Assembly (NCBI RefSeq): GCF_002075345.1
Contig: NZ_NAEW01000005.1
Span: forward strand, 364,071 to 428,070
Origin: Citrobacter braakii
GTDB taxonomy: Bacteria > Pseudomonadota > Gammaproteobacteria > Enterobacterales > Enterobacteriaceae
Direction of reading: 5' to 3'
Length of the DNA stretch: 64,000 nt
Made by a program: the position numbers and the translations under genes. The notes below the pieces were generated by a model. That model was not told the origin of the DNA, did no database searches, and saw only the letters and a program-made list of their open reading frames with translations. Positions 7,805-18,926 of the stretch are shown here, one piece after another. The first letter of the stretch is position 1, and each line of letters opens with the position of its first letter.

Positions 7805-10138
7805 CTAGCGTTTTTTACCCATTGCCGCCGCCAGCGCATCCATCATGGCGCTGTTACCCGCAGGCTGTGCGTCACGACCACGAGGTTTCGCGGCTTTTGG
7901 TGCCGGGCGATTGCTTTGAGTGCGATCGTTATTCCCGCCGCCGCGACGCGCATTGGTTTCACCCGGCTGCTCGTCCAGACGCATGGTCAGTGCGATACGC
8001 TTACGTTGCAGGTCAACTTCCAGCACTTTCACCTTTACAATGTCGCCCGCTTTCACCACGGTGTGTGGATCTTCGACGAACTTATTCGACAATGAAGAGA
8101 TATGCACCAGACCATCCTGATGAACGCCAATATCAACAAACGCGCCGAAGTTCGTGACGTTAGTGACTGCCCCTTCCAGAATCATTCCCGGCAGCAGATC
8201 GTTCATGGTTTCTACGCCATCAGCAAACTGCGCGGTTTTAAATTCAGGACGCGGGTCGCGGCCCGGTTTTTCCAGCTCTTTGATGATGTCAGTGACGGTC
8301 GGCACCCCGAAGCGTTCGTCGGTAAAATCGGCTGCTTTCAGATTGCGTAGTTCGTTGCTGTTGCCCATCAGGTCACGCAGCGATTGCTCGGTTGCGGCCA
8401 GAATGCGTTCCACAATCGGATAAGCTTCCGGGTGAACGGTAGATGCATCCAGTGGGTTATCGCCATGGTTGATACGCAGGAAGCCCGCGCATTGTTCAAA
8501 GGCTTTTGGCCCCAGGCGGCTAACTTTTAGCAGTTGCTGACGGTTCTGAAACTGACCGTTCTCATCGCGCCAGGCGACGATGTTTTGCGCCATCATGCGC
8601 GTCAGGCCAGCAACGCGGGTCAGCAGCGGCACGGAAGCGGTATTCAGATCGACGCCGACGGCATTCACGCAGTCTTCCACCACCGCATCCAGCTTGCGCG
8701 CCAGCTGCGTCTGGCTTACATCGTGCTGATACTGGCCCACGCCGATAGATTTCGGATCGATTTTCACCAGCTCCGCCAACGGATCCTGCAAACGACGGGC
8801 GATAGACACCGCGCCACGCAGTGAAACGTCGAGATCCGGGAACTCCAGCGCCGCCAGCTCGGAAGCAGAGTAAACCGATGCCCCGGCTTCGCTGACAATC
8901 ACTTTCTGCGCGGTCACTTTCGGGAATTGTTTCTGCACGTCGAGGAAGAAACGCTCGGTTTCGCGCGACGCCGTGCCGTTACCAATCGCGACCAGCTCAA
9001 CGTTGTATTTTTCACACAACGCCGCCACGGCAACGGCGGCTTTGGCTGCCTGGCCGGTATGCGGATAAATAGTGTCGGTCGCGACCAGCTTGCCGGTACC
9101 GTCAACCACCGCCACTTTTACACCGGTACGCAGACCCGGATCGAGACCCATTGTGGCGCGCAGCCCGGCCGGGGCGGCCATCAGCAGGTCATGCAGGTTA
9201 CGGGCAAAGACGTTGATCGCTTCATCTTCCGCACGTTCACGCACGGTACCCATCAGCTCAGTTTCAAGGTGCATCAGCACTTTGATGCGCCACGTCCAGC
9301 TAACAACGCCTTTACGCCAGCTGTCAGCGGGGGCGTTGTTCAGGCGCAGTCCCAGGTGATCCTGGATAATCTGCTCGCCGTGGCTCTCTTTTGGCGGCTC
9401 ATCGAATTGCGGATCGGCATTTAGTGAAAGCTGCAACACGCCTTCGTTACGACCACGGAACATGGCCAGCGCACGGTGGGATGGAACGGTAGAAATAGGT
9501 TCGTGGTGATCGAAGTAATCGCGGAACTTAGCGCCTTCCTCTTCTTTGCCACTAACCACGGCGGCAACCAGATGGGCGTTTTTCCACAAATAATCACGCA
9601 CTTTTGCCAGCAGCGCAGCGTCTTCGGCGAAGCGCTCCATCAGAATGTAGCGTGCGCCATCGAGGGCAGCTTTGGTATCGGCCACGCCGTTTTCGGCGTT
9701 GAGATATTTTGCGGCTTCGGTTTCCGGGTCATGGGACGGTTCGTTCCACAGCAGATCTGCCAGCGGCTCCAGTCCGGCCTCAATGGCTATCTGCCCACGG
9801 GTGCGGCGCTTAGGTTTGTACGGCAGATAGAGATCTTCGAGTTCGGTCTTACTTAACGTGCCGTTGATCGCGTTCGCCAAATCGTCGGTCAGTTTGCCTT
9901 GCTCGCCGATAGATTTCAGGATTGCCTGACGGCGGTCTTCCAGTTCACGCAGATATCCCAGACGGGTCTCCAGATTACGCAGTTGCGTATCGTCCAGACC
10001 GCCGGTGATTTCCTTACGATAACGTGCGATAAACGGCACGGTGTTCCCTTCGTCAAGCAGGCGAACGGCAGCTTCTACCTGTTCAGCACGAGCCTGAATT
10101 TCACCTGCGATAATGCGGCAGAAAGAATCATTCATCAT
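7805..10138 (-). CDS. yhgF: YhgF, Tex-family RNA-binding transcription accessory protein
   Basis: 777 residues, close to E. coli YhgF. Domains in order: helical Tex N-terminal region, a YqgF/RNase H-like domain ([18 protein letters not shown]), helix-hairpin-helix repeats ([20 protein letters not shown]), and a C-terminal S1 RNA-binding domain at about residues 655-725 ([20 protein letters not shown]). The tail is basic and low-complexity. Tex proteins bind nucleic acids and RNA polymerase; a role in rescuing stalled complexes has been proposed. Transcribed alone, with greB upstream on the same strand. Confidence 0.95.
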   Translation of the reverse strand: MMNDSFCRIIAGEIQARAEQVEAAVRLLDEGNTVPFIARYRKEITGGLDDTQLRNLETRLGYLRELEDRRQAILKSIGEQGKLTDDLANAINGTLSKTELEDLYLPYKPKRRTRGQIAIEAGLEPLADLLWNEPSHDPETEAAKYLNAENGVADTKAALDGARYILMERFAEDAALLAKVRDYLWKNAHLVAAVVSGKEEEGAKFRDYFDHHEPISTVPSHRALAMFRGRNEGVLQLSLNADPQFDEPPKESHGEQIIQDHLGLRLNNAPADSWRKGVVSWTWRIKVLMHLETELMGTVRERAEDEAINVFARNLHDLLMAAPAGLRATMGLDPGLRTGVKVAVVDGTGKLVATDTIYPHTGQAAKAAVAVAALCEKYNVELVAIGNGTASRETERFFLDVQKQFPKVTAQKVIVSEAGASVYSASELAALEFPDLDVSLRGAVSIARRLQDPLAELVKIDPKSIGVGQYQHDVSQTQLARKLDAVVEDCVNAVGVDLNTASVPLLTRVAGLTRMMAQNIVAWRDENGQFQNRQQLLKVSRLGPKAFEQCAGFLRINHGDNPLDASTVHPEAYPIVERILAATEQSLRDLMGNSNELRNLKAADFTDERFGVPTVTDIIKELEKPGRDPRPEFKTAQFADGVETMNDLLPGMILEGAVTNVTNFGAFVDIGVHQDGLVHISSLSNKFVEDPHTVVKAGDIVKVKVLEVDLQRKRIALTMRLDEQPGETNARRGGGNNDRTQSNRPAPKAAKPRGRDAQPAGNSAMMDALAAAMGKKR

Positions 10139-10186
10139 GGATAGCTTCGTCTATAGGATAAAAAATCAGGGGATAGTTATACGGAT

Positions 10187-10208
10187 TGACTGGCAAAAAT
10201 GCCAGTCA
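10187..10208. terminator. Hairpin between greB and yhgF
   Basis: Perfect 9-bp inverted repeat TGACTGGCA / TGCCAGTCA around an AAAA loop, 29 bp after the greB stop. There is no T-run after the stem, so it may be a weak terminator or processing site. Confidence 0.45.
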
Positions 10209-10236
10209 TCTACCGGGGCTTCGGATTGTTCCGGTC

Positions 10237-10710
10237 TCACTTAACGTATTCAATTTCGTTCACGTACCAGCTGGCTTCACCACCAGGGGTGTTGACTATC
10301 GCGAGATCGCCGACCTCTTTTTTCAGCAGCGCCCGCGCCATCGGTGAGTCGATAGAAATGTAATCTTTACGACCGAAGATCTCATCGTAGCCGACAATAC
10401 GGAATTTACGGATGTCGCCATCGTCATTTTCAATCTCGACCCACGCGCCAAAGAAGACTTTGCCCTCTTGCTGCGGGGAGTAATCGACGATTTTCAAATT
10501 CTCCATACACTTGGTCAAATAACGGACACGGCGGTCGATCTCACGCAGACGCTTTTTATTATACTGGTAGTCGGCATTTTCGCTGCGGTCACCCAGACTT
10601 GCGGCCCAGGTAACCTTTTTGGTGACTTCTGGGCGCTCTTCACGCCAGAGGTAATTCAGCTCTTGTTTGAGTTTTTCATACCCTTCGCGGGTTATCAGGG
10701 GCGTTTTCAT
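10237..10710 (-). CDS. greB: GreB, transcript cleavage factor
   Basis: 157 residues. An N-terminal coiled-coil finger enters the RNA polymerase secondary channel; the acidic tip residues D41 and E44 (LGDRSENADY) hold Mg2+ for cleavage of backtracked RNA. The C-terminal FKBP-like domain runs to WYVNEIEYVK. Divergent from ompR, with a 225-bp shared regulatory region. Confidence 0.98.
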   Translation of the reverse strand: MKTPLITREGYEKLKQELNYLWREERPEVTKKVTWAASLGDRSENADYQYNKKRLREIDRRVRYLTKCMENLKIVDYSPQQEGKVFFGAWVEIENDDGDIRKFRIVGYDEIFGRKDYISIDSPMARALLKKEVGDLAIVNTPGGEASWYVNEIEYVK

Positions 10711-10732
10711 CTTATTGTTTTACCTTCGACTC

Positions 10733-10748
10733 TGTGATGATGCGCACA
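10733..10748. promoter_or_regulatory. CRP site between greB and ompR
   Basis: TGTGATGATGCGCACA matches TGTGA-N6-TCACA at 9 of 10 positions. It is about 200 bp upstream of ompR and 23 bp from the greB start. CRP is known to control the ompB operon in E. coli. A -10-like TATACT is at 10804-10809, but I see no convincing -35 partner. Confidence 0.65.
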
Positions 10749-10935
10749 ATTAGTATTACGCGAGCATATCAACAGAATAAATAATGTATTGCGAGAAACA
10801 TTGTATACTTAAGCTGCTGTTTAATATGCTTTGTAACAATTTAGCCTGGAATTCATACCAGAATTCGCTGGTGACTCACGTTAGCTTTCTTAAGAATATA
10901 CACTTAATTGTTGCGAACCTTTGGGAGTAATAACA

Positions 10936-13004
<2,069 letters not shown>

Positions 13005-13006
13005 GA

Positions 13007-13032
13007 AAGGGAGGCGAAATGCCTCCCTTTTT
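13007..13032 (+). terminator. Rho-independent terminator of ompR-envZ
   Basis: Stem AAGGGAGGC / GCCTCCCTT with loop GAAAT, followed by TTTTT; it starts 3 bases after the envZ stop. Confidence 0.88.
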
Positions 13033-13038
13033 GTTGCT

Positions 13039-13072
13039 GTAGGCCGGATAAGGCGAAACCGCCATCCGGCAC
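13039..13072. repeat. REP unit between envZ and pckA
   Basis: GTAGGCCGGATAAGGCG followed by CGCCATCCGGCAC, a classic REP palindrome in the convergent gap. Confidence 0.85.
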
Positions 13073-13078
13073 TCTTCG

Positions 13079-14701
13079 TTACAGCTTCGGTCCGGCGCTA
13101 ACCAGCGCTTCACCCGCAGGGGTATCGGTGTATTTCTCGAAGTTCTCGATAAACAGTTTCGCCAGCGCGTTGGCTTTTTCCTGCCACTGCTCCGGAGAAG
13201 CATAGGTATTACGCGGATCGAGAATGCGAGTATCTACGCCCGGCAGCTCGGTTGGGATAGCCAGGTCAAACATCGGCAGACGGAACGTTTCTGCGTCATC
13301 CAGCGAACCGTTCAGGATAGCGTCGATAATCGCGCGGGTATCTTTGATAGAGATACGCTTGCCGGTACCGTTCCAGCCGGTGTTAACCAGATATGCCTGC
13401 GCACCTGCCGCCTGCATACGTTTCACCAGTACTTCTGCGTACTGCGTTGGGTGCAGTGACAGGAATGCTGCGCCAAAGCAGGCTGAGAAGGTTGGGGTCG
13501 GTTCGGTGACGCCACGTTCGGTACCGGCCAGTTTGGCGGTGAAGCCAGACAGGAAGTGGTACTGGGTTTGGTCTGCCGTCAGACGAGAGACCGGCGGCAG
13601 CACGCCAAACGCGTCGGCGGTCAGGAAGATCACTTTGGTGGCGTGACCTGCTTTTGACACCGGCTTAACGATGTTATCGATGTGATAAATCGGGTAGGAC
13701 ACGCGGGTGTTTTCGGTTTTGGAACCGTCGTCGAAGTCGATGGAACCATCTGCGCGCACGGTGACGTTTTCCAGCAGCGCGTCACGACGGATTGCGTTGT
13801 AGATTTCCGGCTCGGCATCTTTAGACAGTTTGATGGTCTTCGCGTAGCAACCGCCTTCAAAGTTAAATACGCCGTCGTCATCCCAGCCGTGTTCGTCATC
13901 GCCAATCAGGCGGCGTTTCGGATCGGTGGACAGCGTTGTTTTACCCGTACCGGACAGGCCAAAGAAGACTGCCACATCACCTTTTTCCCCGACGTTTGCC
14001 GAGCAGTGCATGGAGGCAATGCCTTTCAGCGGCAGCAGGTAGTTCATTACGGAGAACATACCTTTCTTCATTTCGCCGCCGTACCAGGTACCACCAATCA
14101 ACTGGATACGCTCAGTCAGATTGAAAGCCACGAAGTTTTCGGAGTTCAGACCCTGCTCTTTCCACTGCGGGTTAGTGCATTTAGCGCCGTTCATCACGAT
14201 GAAATCAGGTTTGAAATCAACCAGCTCTTCGTCGCTTGGGCGGATGAACATGTTTTTAACAAAATGCGCCTGCCAGGCTACTTCGGTAATGAAGCGTACG
14301 GAAAGGCGGGTATCGGCGTTAGCGCCGCAGAATGCATCAATGATAAACAGACGCTTGCCGGAAAGCTGCTGGGTGACTAATCCTTTCAGATGCTGCCAGG
14401 TTTCCGGGGAGAGCGGTTTGTTGTCGTTCTTACCTTTACCTTTGTCGGACCACCAGAGCGTGTCGCGCGTGGTGTCGTCACGGACAATATACTTATCCTT
14501 TGGCGAACGTCCGGTAAAGATACCGGTATCAACGGCAACGGCGCCCAGGTTTGTTAACACGCCACGCTCATAACCTTCCAGGTTTGGATCAAGTTCCTCC
14601 TGGAAAAGCGTGTCGTAGTCTGGATTGTAAACGATATCCTGAACGTCATTGATACCATAAGCCTTGAGATCTTGCGGGGTTAAACTGTTGTTCACACGCA
14701 T
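13079..14701 (-). CDS. pckA: PckA, ATP-dependent phosphoenolpyruvate carboxykinase
   Basis: 540 residues. Converts oxaloacetate and ATP to PEP and CO2, the first committed step of gluconeogenesis. The kinase-1a P-loop [13 protein letters not shown] lies near residue 250, with the metal-binding [10 protein letters not shown] and the PEPCK signature around [20 protein letters not shown]. Upstream is a CRP-like site, fitting induction on gluconeogenic carbon sources. Converges with envZ. Confidence 0.98.
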   Translation of the reverse strand: MRVNNSLTPQDLKAYGINDVQDIVYNPDYDTLFQEELDPNLEGYERGVLTNLGAVAVDTGIFTGRSPKDKYIVRDDTTRDTLWWSDKGKGKNDNKPLSPETWQHLKGLVTQQLSGKRLFIIDAFCGANADTRLSVRFITEVAWQAHFVKNMFIRPSDEELVDFKPDFIVMNGAKCTNPQWKEQGLNSENFVAFNLTERIQLIGGTWYGGEMKKGMFSVMNYLLPLKGIASMHCSANVGEKGDVAVFFGLSGTGKTTLSTDPKRRLIGDDEHGWDDDGVFNFEGGCYAKTIKLSKDAEPEIYNAIRRDALLENVTVRADGSIDFDDGSKTENTRVSYPIYHIDNIVKPVSKAGHATKVIFLTADAFGVLPPVSRLTADQTQYHFLSGFTAKLAGTERGVTEPTPTFSACFGAAFLSLHPTQYAEVLVKRMQAAGAQAYLVNTGWNGTGKRISIKDTRAIIDAILNGSLDDAETFRLPMFDLAIPTELPGVDTRILDPRNTYASPEQWQEKANALAKLFIENFEKYTDTPAGEALVSAGPKL

Positions 14702-14922
14702 TTCACTGCTCCTTAGCCAATATGTATTACCTGGAATAGTAAGGTTTTTTAGGGATTGCTAACCGCGACAAGGCTCATAGATTTACGCATCCGGGAAAAT
14801 CACGGATAACCGAATGCGCTGCGACTCCTGTCACAAAGAGGCGGATATTATGGCAGGAAACCCTTTTTTGTTGTGGAAAATGTTCTTAAAACGTTAATAG
14901 AGAGTGTTTTTGGCGGGAAACT

Positions 14923-14938
14923 TGTGAGTGTAATCGCA
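14923..14938. promoter_or_regulatory. CRP site between pckA and yhgE
   Basis: TGTGAGTGTAATCGCA matches TGTGA-N6-TCACA at 9 of 10 positions, about 220 bp upstream of pckA and 140 bp upstream of yhgE. cAMP-CRP activation of pckA is known in E. coli. I see nothing else I can support in the 378-bp gap 14702-15079. Confidence 0.6.
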
Positions 14939-15079
14939 TTCACGTAAGAAAATAACGTAACTCATACATAAACAATATCGATTCACTTCCCGTCGCAGTG
15001 GTCCGGGATCGGCCTATCAATGCTCAAAATTGTGAAGTTGATGCAATAATTACCTTTTCTCTTCATTCTGGGTGACGAC

Positions 15080-16798
15080 ATGGATAGTGTTGAACTTTCA
15101 CGTACTACTCGCTGGGGCATGATATCTATCGGCCTGTTACAGGGGATATTGTGCTACCTGCTGATGACATATCTGGTGCCGCATAATGACGGCTGGCTGT
15201 TCTATGGCATGCCCGCGACAATTGCTCTCTCTTCGGCGCTTTTACTCACCGTTGTCTCTTTCAAACAACGTGCGCTGTGGTACTGGATGGCGCTGATCTT
15301 TGTTGTCGTGCTGGCGATGAGCGTCTGGCTAAAGTGGCAAGTCGAGGGCAGCGATAAGTGGCGGCAAAATGATATTTTTATGTTGTACGGCTGGCGTTTA
15401 CTGCTGATGGCGATGCTGGCATTGCCATGGATTCAGTACTCGCTCCACGCATCCCGCCAGCAGGCCCGCTATGCGCAGTTTTATGCTAGTTTGTGGCTTA
15501 ATGCGCTGACGTTACTGATTGTCTTTGTCGCCAACGGTCTGTTCTGGATGGTGCTCCTGCTATGGAGCGAGATGTTTAAGCTCGTTGGTATTACCTTCTT
15601 CGACACGCTTTTCTTTGATACCGACTGGTTTGGCTACGTGGCCTTTGGCCTGGTTACCGCACTGGCGGTGGTACTGACCCGCACGCAGTCGCGTCTGGTT
15701 GCGGCGGTCCAAAAGTTACTGACTTTGATCGCCACCGGTCTGTTACCTCTGGTCGCGCTGCTGGCGCTGATGTTTGTGCTGACCTTGCCCTTCACCGGCC
15801 TGGAGGCTATCTCGCAGCGGGTGTCTGCGGCCGGGTTGATGTCAACGCTGGCGCTGCTCCTGCTGCTGTTGATGGCTATCGTTCGCGAGCCGCAGAAAGA
15901 GGCGCTTCCCTATCCAGCCGCGTTACGCTACCTGATCAAATGCGCCCTGGTTGTCGCGCCCATCTATATGCTGATTGCCGGTTGGTCACTGTGGGTGCGA
16001 ATTCAACAGTACGGTTGGACGCCCGAGCGCTTATATGGCGTGCTGGTGGTCTGCGTGCTGCTGCTCTGGTCGTTTGGCTATCTGGCGAGTATTTTACGCC
16101 GTGGGCGCAATCCGCTTGAGCTTCAGGGGAAGGTGATTCTTTGCGTGTCGTTGCTGGCGTTGGGGCTGTTGATTTTGCTGTCGTCGCCGGTTATTGATGC
16201 CTGGCGCATCAGCGTCAACAGCCATATGGGGCTGTATCACAGCGGCAAAATTAAGCCGGATCAGGTCAGCCTGTATATGTTGGGTAATAGCGGAAAACCG
16301 GGACGTGCGGCGTTGGAGGCATTACAAAAAGATGCGGCGTTTAACCAAGACAGTAAGCGCCGGCGCGACTTAAATTCTCTGCTGCAAGGACGTCGCGATC
16401 CCATTCAGAACCTGACTGCCACTCAACTAGCGCCGAAAGTGATGATCGCTCCAGGTAGCAGGCAACCCGATGAGACCTTCTGGGCGTTTGTCAAAGGGCA
16501 GAGCTACCGCATTACATCCTGCGTTGAGCAGGATGCTTGCGTCCTGGTCGATCAGGACCTCAATGCGGATGGTAAGCCTGAGCAGGTGCTGTATGCTTTT
16601 GGCGATGGTGAGAGTCTGGTCTTTGCCAGGAAAGAGGATAAATGGGAACTCATCGCATCAGGTCAGCTACCTGCAGGATTCAATAAGGATAAACTGCTGC
16701 AGGCGGTGGCGAATCATCAACTGAATTCAGCCCCCAGAGTTTGGCGTGATATCACCATTGGTGGCACCCGATTGCCGATGAATTATTACAACGAGTGA
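15080..16798 (+). CDS. yhgE: YhgE, inner-membrane protein of unknown function (DUF4153)
   Basis: 572 residues; E. coli YhgE is about the same length. About ten or eleven hydrophobic segments between residues 15 and 375 (for example LLTLIATGLLPLVALLALMF and LLVVCVLLLWSFGYLA types), then a roughly 200-residue soluble C-terminal part (from about SHMGLYHSGKIKPDQV) containing an acidic DLNADGKPEQVLYAFGDG stretch. No catalytic motif recognised. Divergent from pckA and convergent with hslO across a BIME. Confidence 0.88.
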   Translation: MDSVELSRTTRWGMISIGLLQGILCYLLMTYLVPHNDGWLFYGMPATIALSSALLLTVVSFKQRALWYWMALIFVVVLAMSVWLKWQVEGSDKWRQNDIFMLYGWRLLLMAMLALPWIQYSLHASRQQARYAQFYASLWLNALTLLIVFVANGLFWMVLLLWSEMFKLVGITFFDTLFFDTDWFGYVAFGLVTALAVVLTRTQSRLVAAVQKLLTLIATGLLPLVALLALMFVLTLPFTGLEAISQRVSAAGLMSTLALLLLLLMAIVREPQKEALPYPAALRYLIKCALVVAPIYMLIAGWSLWVRIQQYGWTPERLYGVLVVCVLLLWSFGYLASILRRGRNPLELQGKVILCVSLLALGLLILLSSPVIDAWRISVNSHMGLYHSGKIKPDQVSLYMLGNSGKPGRAALEALQKDAAFNQDSKRRRDLNSLLQGRRDPIQNLTATQLAPKVMIAPGSRQPDETFWAFVKGQSYRITSCVEQDACVLVDQDLNADGKPEQVLYAFGDGESLVFARKEDKWELIASGQLPAGFNKDKLLQAVANHQLNSAPRVWRDITIGGTRLPMNYYNE

Positions 16799-16823
16799 GC
16801 GTGTTGCGGATAGCGTTTTGATG

Positions 16824-16877
16824 GATGGCGGTGCGAACGCCTATCCGGTCGACGATAGTGGGCCGGATAGGCGGTGG
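16824..16877. repeat. BIME/terminator palindrome between yhgE and hslO
   Basis: Perfect 11-bp inverted repeat CGCCTATCCGG (16838-16848) and CCGGATAGGCG (16863-16873), flanked by GATGGCGG and GCGGTGG arms. Lies between converging genes and may stop transcription from both sides. Confidence 0.75.
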
Positions 16878-16880
16878 TGA

Positions 16881-17765
16881 TTAATGTACCTGCGGGTCCG
16901 CCGGGGAAGCGTTGCTGCGGATCTCAGCAATGTCCATGGCGTTAAACAGATAGTGGCTCCCGCAGTAATCGCAGTGCATATCGATCTCGCCTTCTTCCGC
17001 CAGAATGCTGTCCACTTCTTCGTCCGGCAGCGTTTTCAGTGCGCCAGCGCAGCGTTCGCGTGAACAGGTGCATTTGAACTCAACGTCCTGCGGATCGTAG
17101 AGAGTAACCTCTTCTTCGTGGTACAAGCGCCACAGCACTTCGTTGGCCGGGAGCGTTAACAGCTCTTCAGTTTTGATGGTTTCGGTCAGGGCTGTCAGGT
17201 GATCGAAATCATCTGCCTGCGCGTTTTGCGCCGGCATTACCTGCAGAAGCATCCCGCCAGCAGCGGGTTTGCCATCGACGTCGCCAGTACGGATAAACAG
17301 ACGTGTCGGCAGCTGTTCAGAACGCATGAAGTAATCTTCCAGACAGGCGGCCAGCGTGTCGCCTTCCAGACCAACCACGCCCTGATAGCGCTCGCCTTCT
17401 TCTGGGGTAATGGTAATCACCAGGTAGCCGTTGCCTACCAGCGTTTTGAGATCAGCGCCTTCAGGGATATCGCCCTGCATACGGGCCACGCCGCGCATCT
17501 GCTGATTGTTGTTGCCGTTAATGACGGCCAGGCTCAGCGGACCATCGCCCTGCAGCTGTACGGTGATATCACCGGCAAACTTCAGCGTGGCGGTGAGCAG
17601 GCTGGTGGCGACCAGCAGTTCAGCCAGCACGTTCTTGACCGGCTGCGGGTAAGTATGATTTTCGAGGATCTGTTGCAGGGTTTCCGAAACGGTCACCAGC
17701 TCGCCGCGCACGGCAAAGTTTTCAAACAGATAACGATGTAATTGGTCATGTTGCGGCATAATCAT
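16881..17765 (-). CDS. hslO: HslO (Hsp33), redox-activated chaperone
   Basis: 294 residues. Holdase that becomes active when its zinc centre is oxidised. The redox switch cysteines are C232, C234 (KCTCSRERC), C265 and C268 (HCDYCGS); another cysteine is at 239. The N-terminal two-thirds is the substrate-binding/dimer domain. Follows hslR with an 18-bp gap, and yrfG-hslR-hslO form one unit. Confidence 0.97.
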   Translation of the reverse strand: MIMPQHDQLHRYLFENFAVRGELVTVSETLQQILENHTYPQPVKNVLAELLVATSLLTATLKFAGDITVQLQGDGPLSLAVINGNNNQQMRGVARMQGDIPEGADLKTLVGNGYLVITITPEEGERYQGVVGLEGDTLAACLEDYFMRSEQLPTRLFIRTGDVDGKPAAGGMLLQVMPAQNAQADDFDHLTALTETIKTEELLTLPANEVLWRLYHEEEVTLYDPQDVEFKCTCSRERCAGALKTLPDEEVDSILAEEGEIDMHCDYCGSHYLFNAMDIAEIRSNASPADPQVH

Positions 17766-17783
17766 CTCTCTTGCAGGTGACAG

Positions 17784-18185
17784 TCACTCGCTGTCGCCAT
17801 GTTTAAATCGTAACAGGTCGCGGCGCTCTTTCTTGTCCGGTCGCCTGTCCGGGTGCGGCATGGTTAACGCGTTAAGTTTACGCGCCAGCGCCACTTTTTC
17901 GCGTTTTTCTACGCTTTCCGCGGTTTCTTCATACAGCGTAACGGCTTCCGTGGCCGGGCGACGCTGCTCGGTAATAGCCTTGATAATGACCGTTCGCTCG
18001 TCATTTCCCTGGCGCAGGGTGAGGGTGGCGTTCAGCTCGACAATCTTGCTCGGTTTGCTGCGCTGGCCGTTGTAATGCACCTTACCGCCTTCAACCATTT
18101 CGCGGGCTAGCGCACGCGTTTTGTAAAAGCGTGCAGCCCACAGCCATTTATCCAGCCTGACTTCAGCAGAGGGCTTTTCTTTCAT
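17784..18185 (-). CDS. hslR: HslR (Hsp15), S4-domain ribosome-recycling heat shock protein
   Basis: 133 residues with an N-terminal S4 RNA-binding domain (VRLDKWLWAARFYKTRALAR, then GGKVHYNGQRSKPSK) and a basic C-terminal tail. Hsp15 binds 50S subunits that still carry nascent chain-tRNA after heat shock. Sits between yrfG (10-bp gap) and hslO. Confidence 0.97.
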   Translation of the reverse strand: MKEKPSAEVRLDKWLWAARFYKTRALAREMVEGGKVHYNGQRSKPSKIVELNATLTLRQGNDERTVIIKAITEQRRPATEAVTLYEETAESVEKREKVALARKLNALTMPHPDRRPDKKERRDLLRFKHGDSE

Positions 18186-18195
18186 GGCGTCTCCT

Positions 18196-18864
18196 TCACA
18201 TCAGTGAGGGGATCAGTCGGCGGTAGTCATTCAGTGACGGATGGCGTGCGTACTGTTTTTCCGCGATGCCTGAGTCGGGATTGGTCACGCCGAGGCAGTA
18301 ACGAATACCGTACAGAGCAGCGGCGTCGAGAATGGGTTCGCTGTCGTCAATAAACAGCGTCTTCTCTGCACTCATTCCCGTTTCTTCAGCCACAGCGTGC
18401 CATAACCGCTGATCCTCTTTGGGATAACCAAATGTGTGGGTGGAAAGTAATAAATCAAGGTGTGAGGCCAGACCGGTATGCTCCAGCTTCACCGCCAGGT
18501 TATGGGGATGCGCGTTGGTGAGCAAAATACGGCGCTTGCCGCTGGCTTTTAAGGCATCAAGAAACGGTACGGTATCTTCACGCAAAACGGCGCGCGGTCC
18601 CTGTTCCGTTGTCATGGCGCAAATATCAAGATCCAGGCATTCGCTCCAGTAATCCAGGCAGTACCAGTTTAGCGTATGCTGCACGGCATGATACTGCTGA
18701 CGAATATAGTCCTGGGCTTCCTGGGGAGAGATACCCTGTTTCGCGCCATAGGTTTCCGGCACCAGTTTTTGCCAGAAATAGTTATCGAATGCCAGGTCGA
18801 GCAGCGTGCCGTCCATATCTAACAACACGGTATCGACATCCTGCCAGGCAATATTGATCTGCAT
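18196..18864 (-). CDS. yrfG: YrfG, HAD-family GMP/IMP nucleotidase
   Basis: 222 residues. HAD motif I LLDMDGTLLDL with nucleophile D16 and D18, motif II LLTNAHP, motif III/IV TLFIDDSEPILDAA. The E. coli protein dephosphorylates purine nucleotides, chiefly GMP and IMP. First gene of the yrfG-hslR-hslO unit, separated from igaA by a strong hairpin. Confidence 0.95.
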   Translation of the reverse strand: MQINIAWQDVDTVLLDMDGTLLDLAFDNYFWQKLVPETYGAKQGISPQEAQDYIRQQYHAVQHTLNWYCLDYWSECLDLDICAMTTEQGPRAVLREDTVPFLDALKASGKRRILLTNAHPHNLAVKLEHTGLASHLDLLLSTHTFGYPKEDQRLWHAVAEETGMSAEKTLFIDDSEPILDAAALYGIRYCLGVTNPDSGIAEKQYARHPSLNDYRRLIPSLM

Positions 18865-18890
18865 GGAAACTCCCCAGAAGAAAACATGAT

Positions 18891-18919
18891 GCGCGACAGG
18901 GTAGCATATCCTGTCGCGC
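18891..18919 (-). terminator. Inverted repeat after igaA
   Basis: Perfect 10-bp stem GCGCGACAGG / CCTGTCGCGC with a 9-base loop, starting 8 bases after the igaA stop on the minus strand. It is followed only by a loose T stretch (CATGTTTTC), so it is a probable but not ideal terminator. Confidence 0.6.
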
Positions 18920-18926
18920 GAGCGTG

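Noticed and set aside
13682..14380. 232-codon ORF antisense to pckA
   Set aside because: Shadow ORF; pckA on the other strand is unmistakable.
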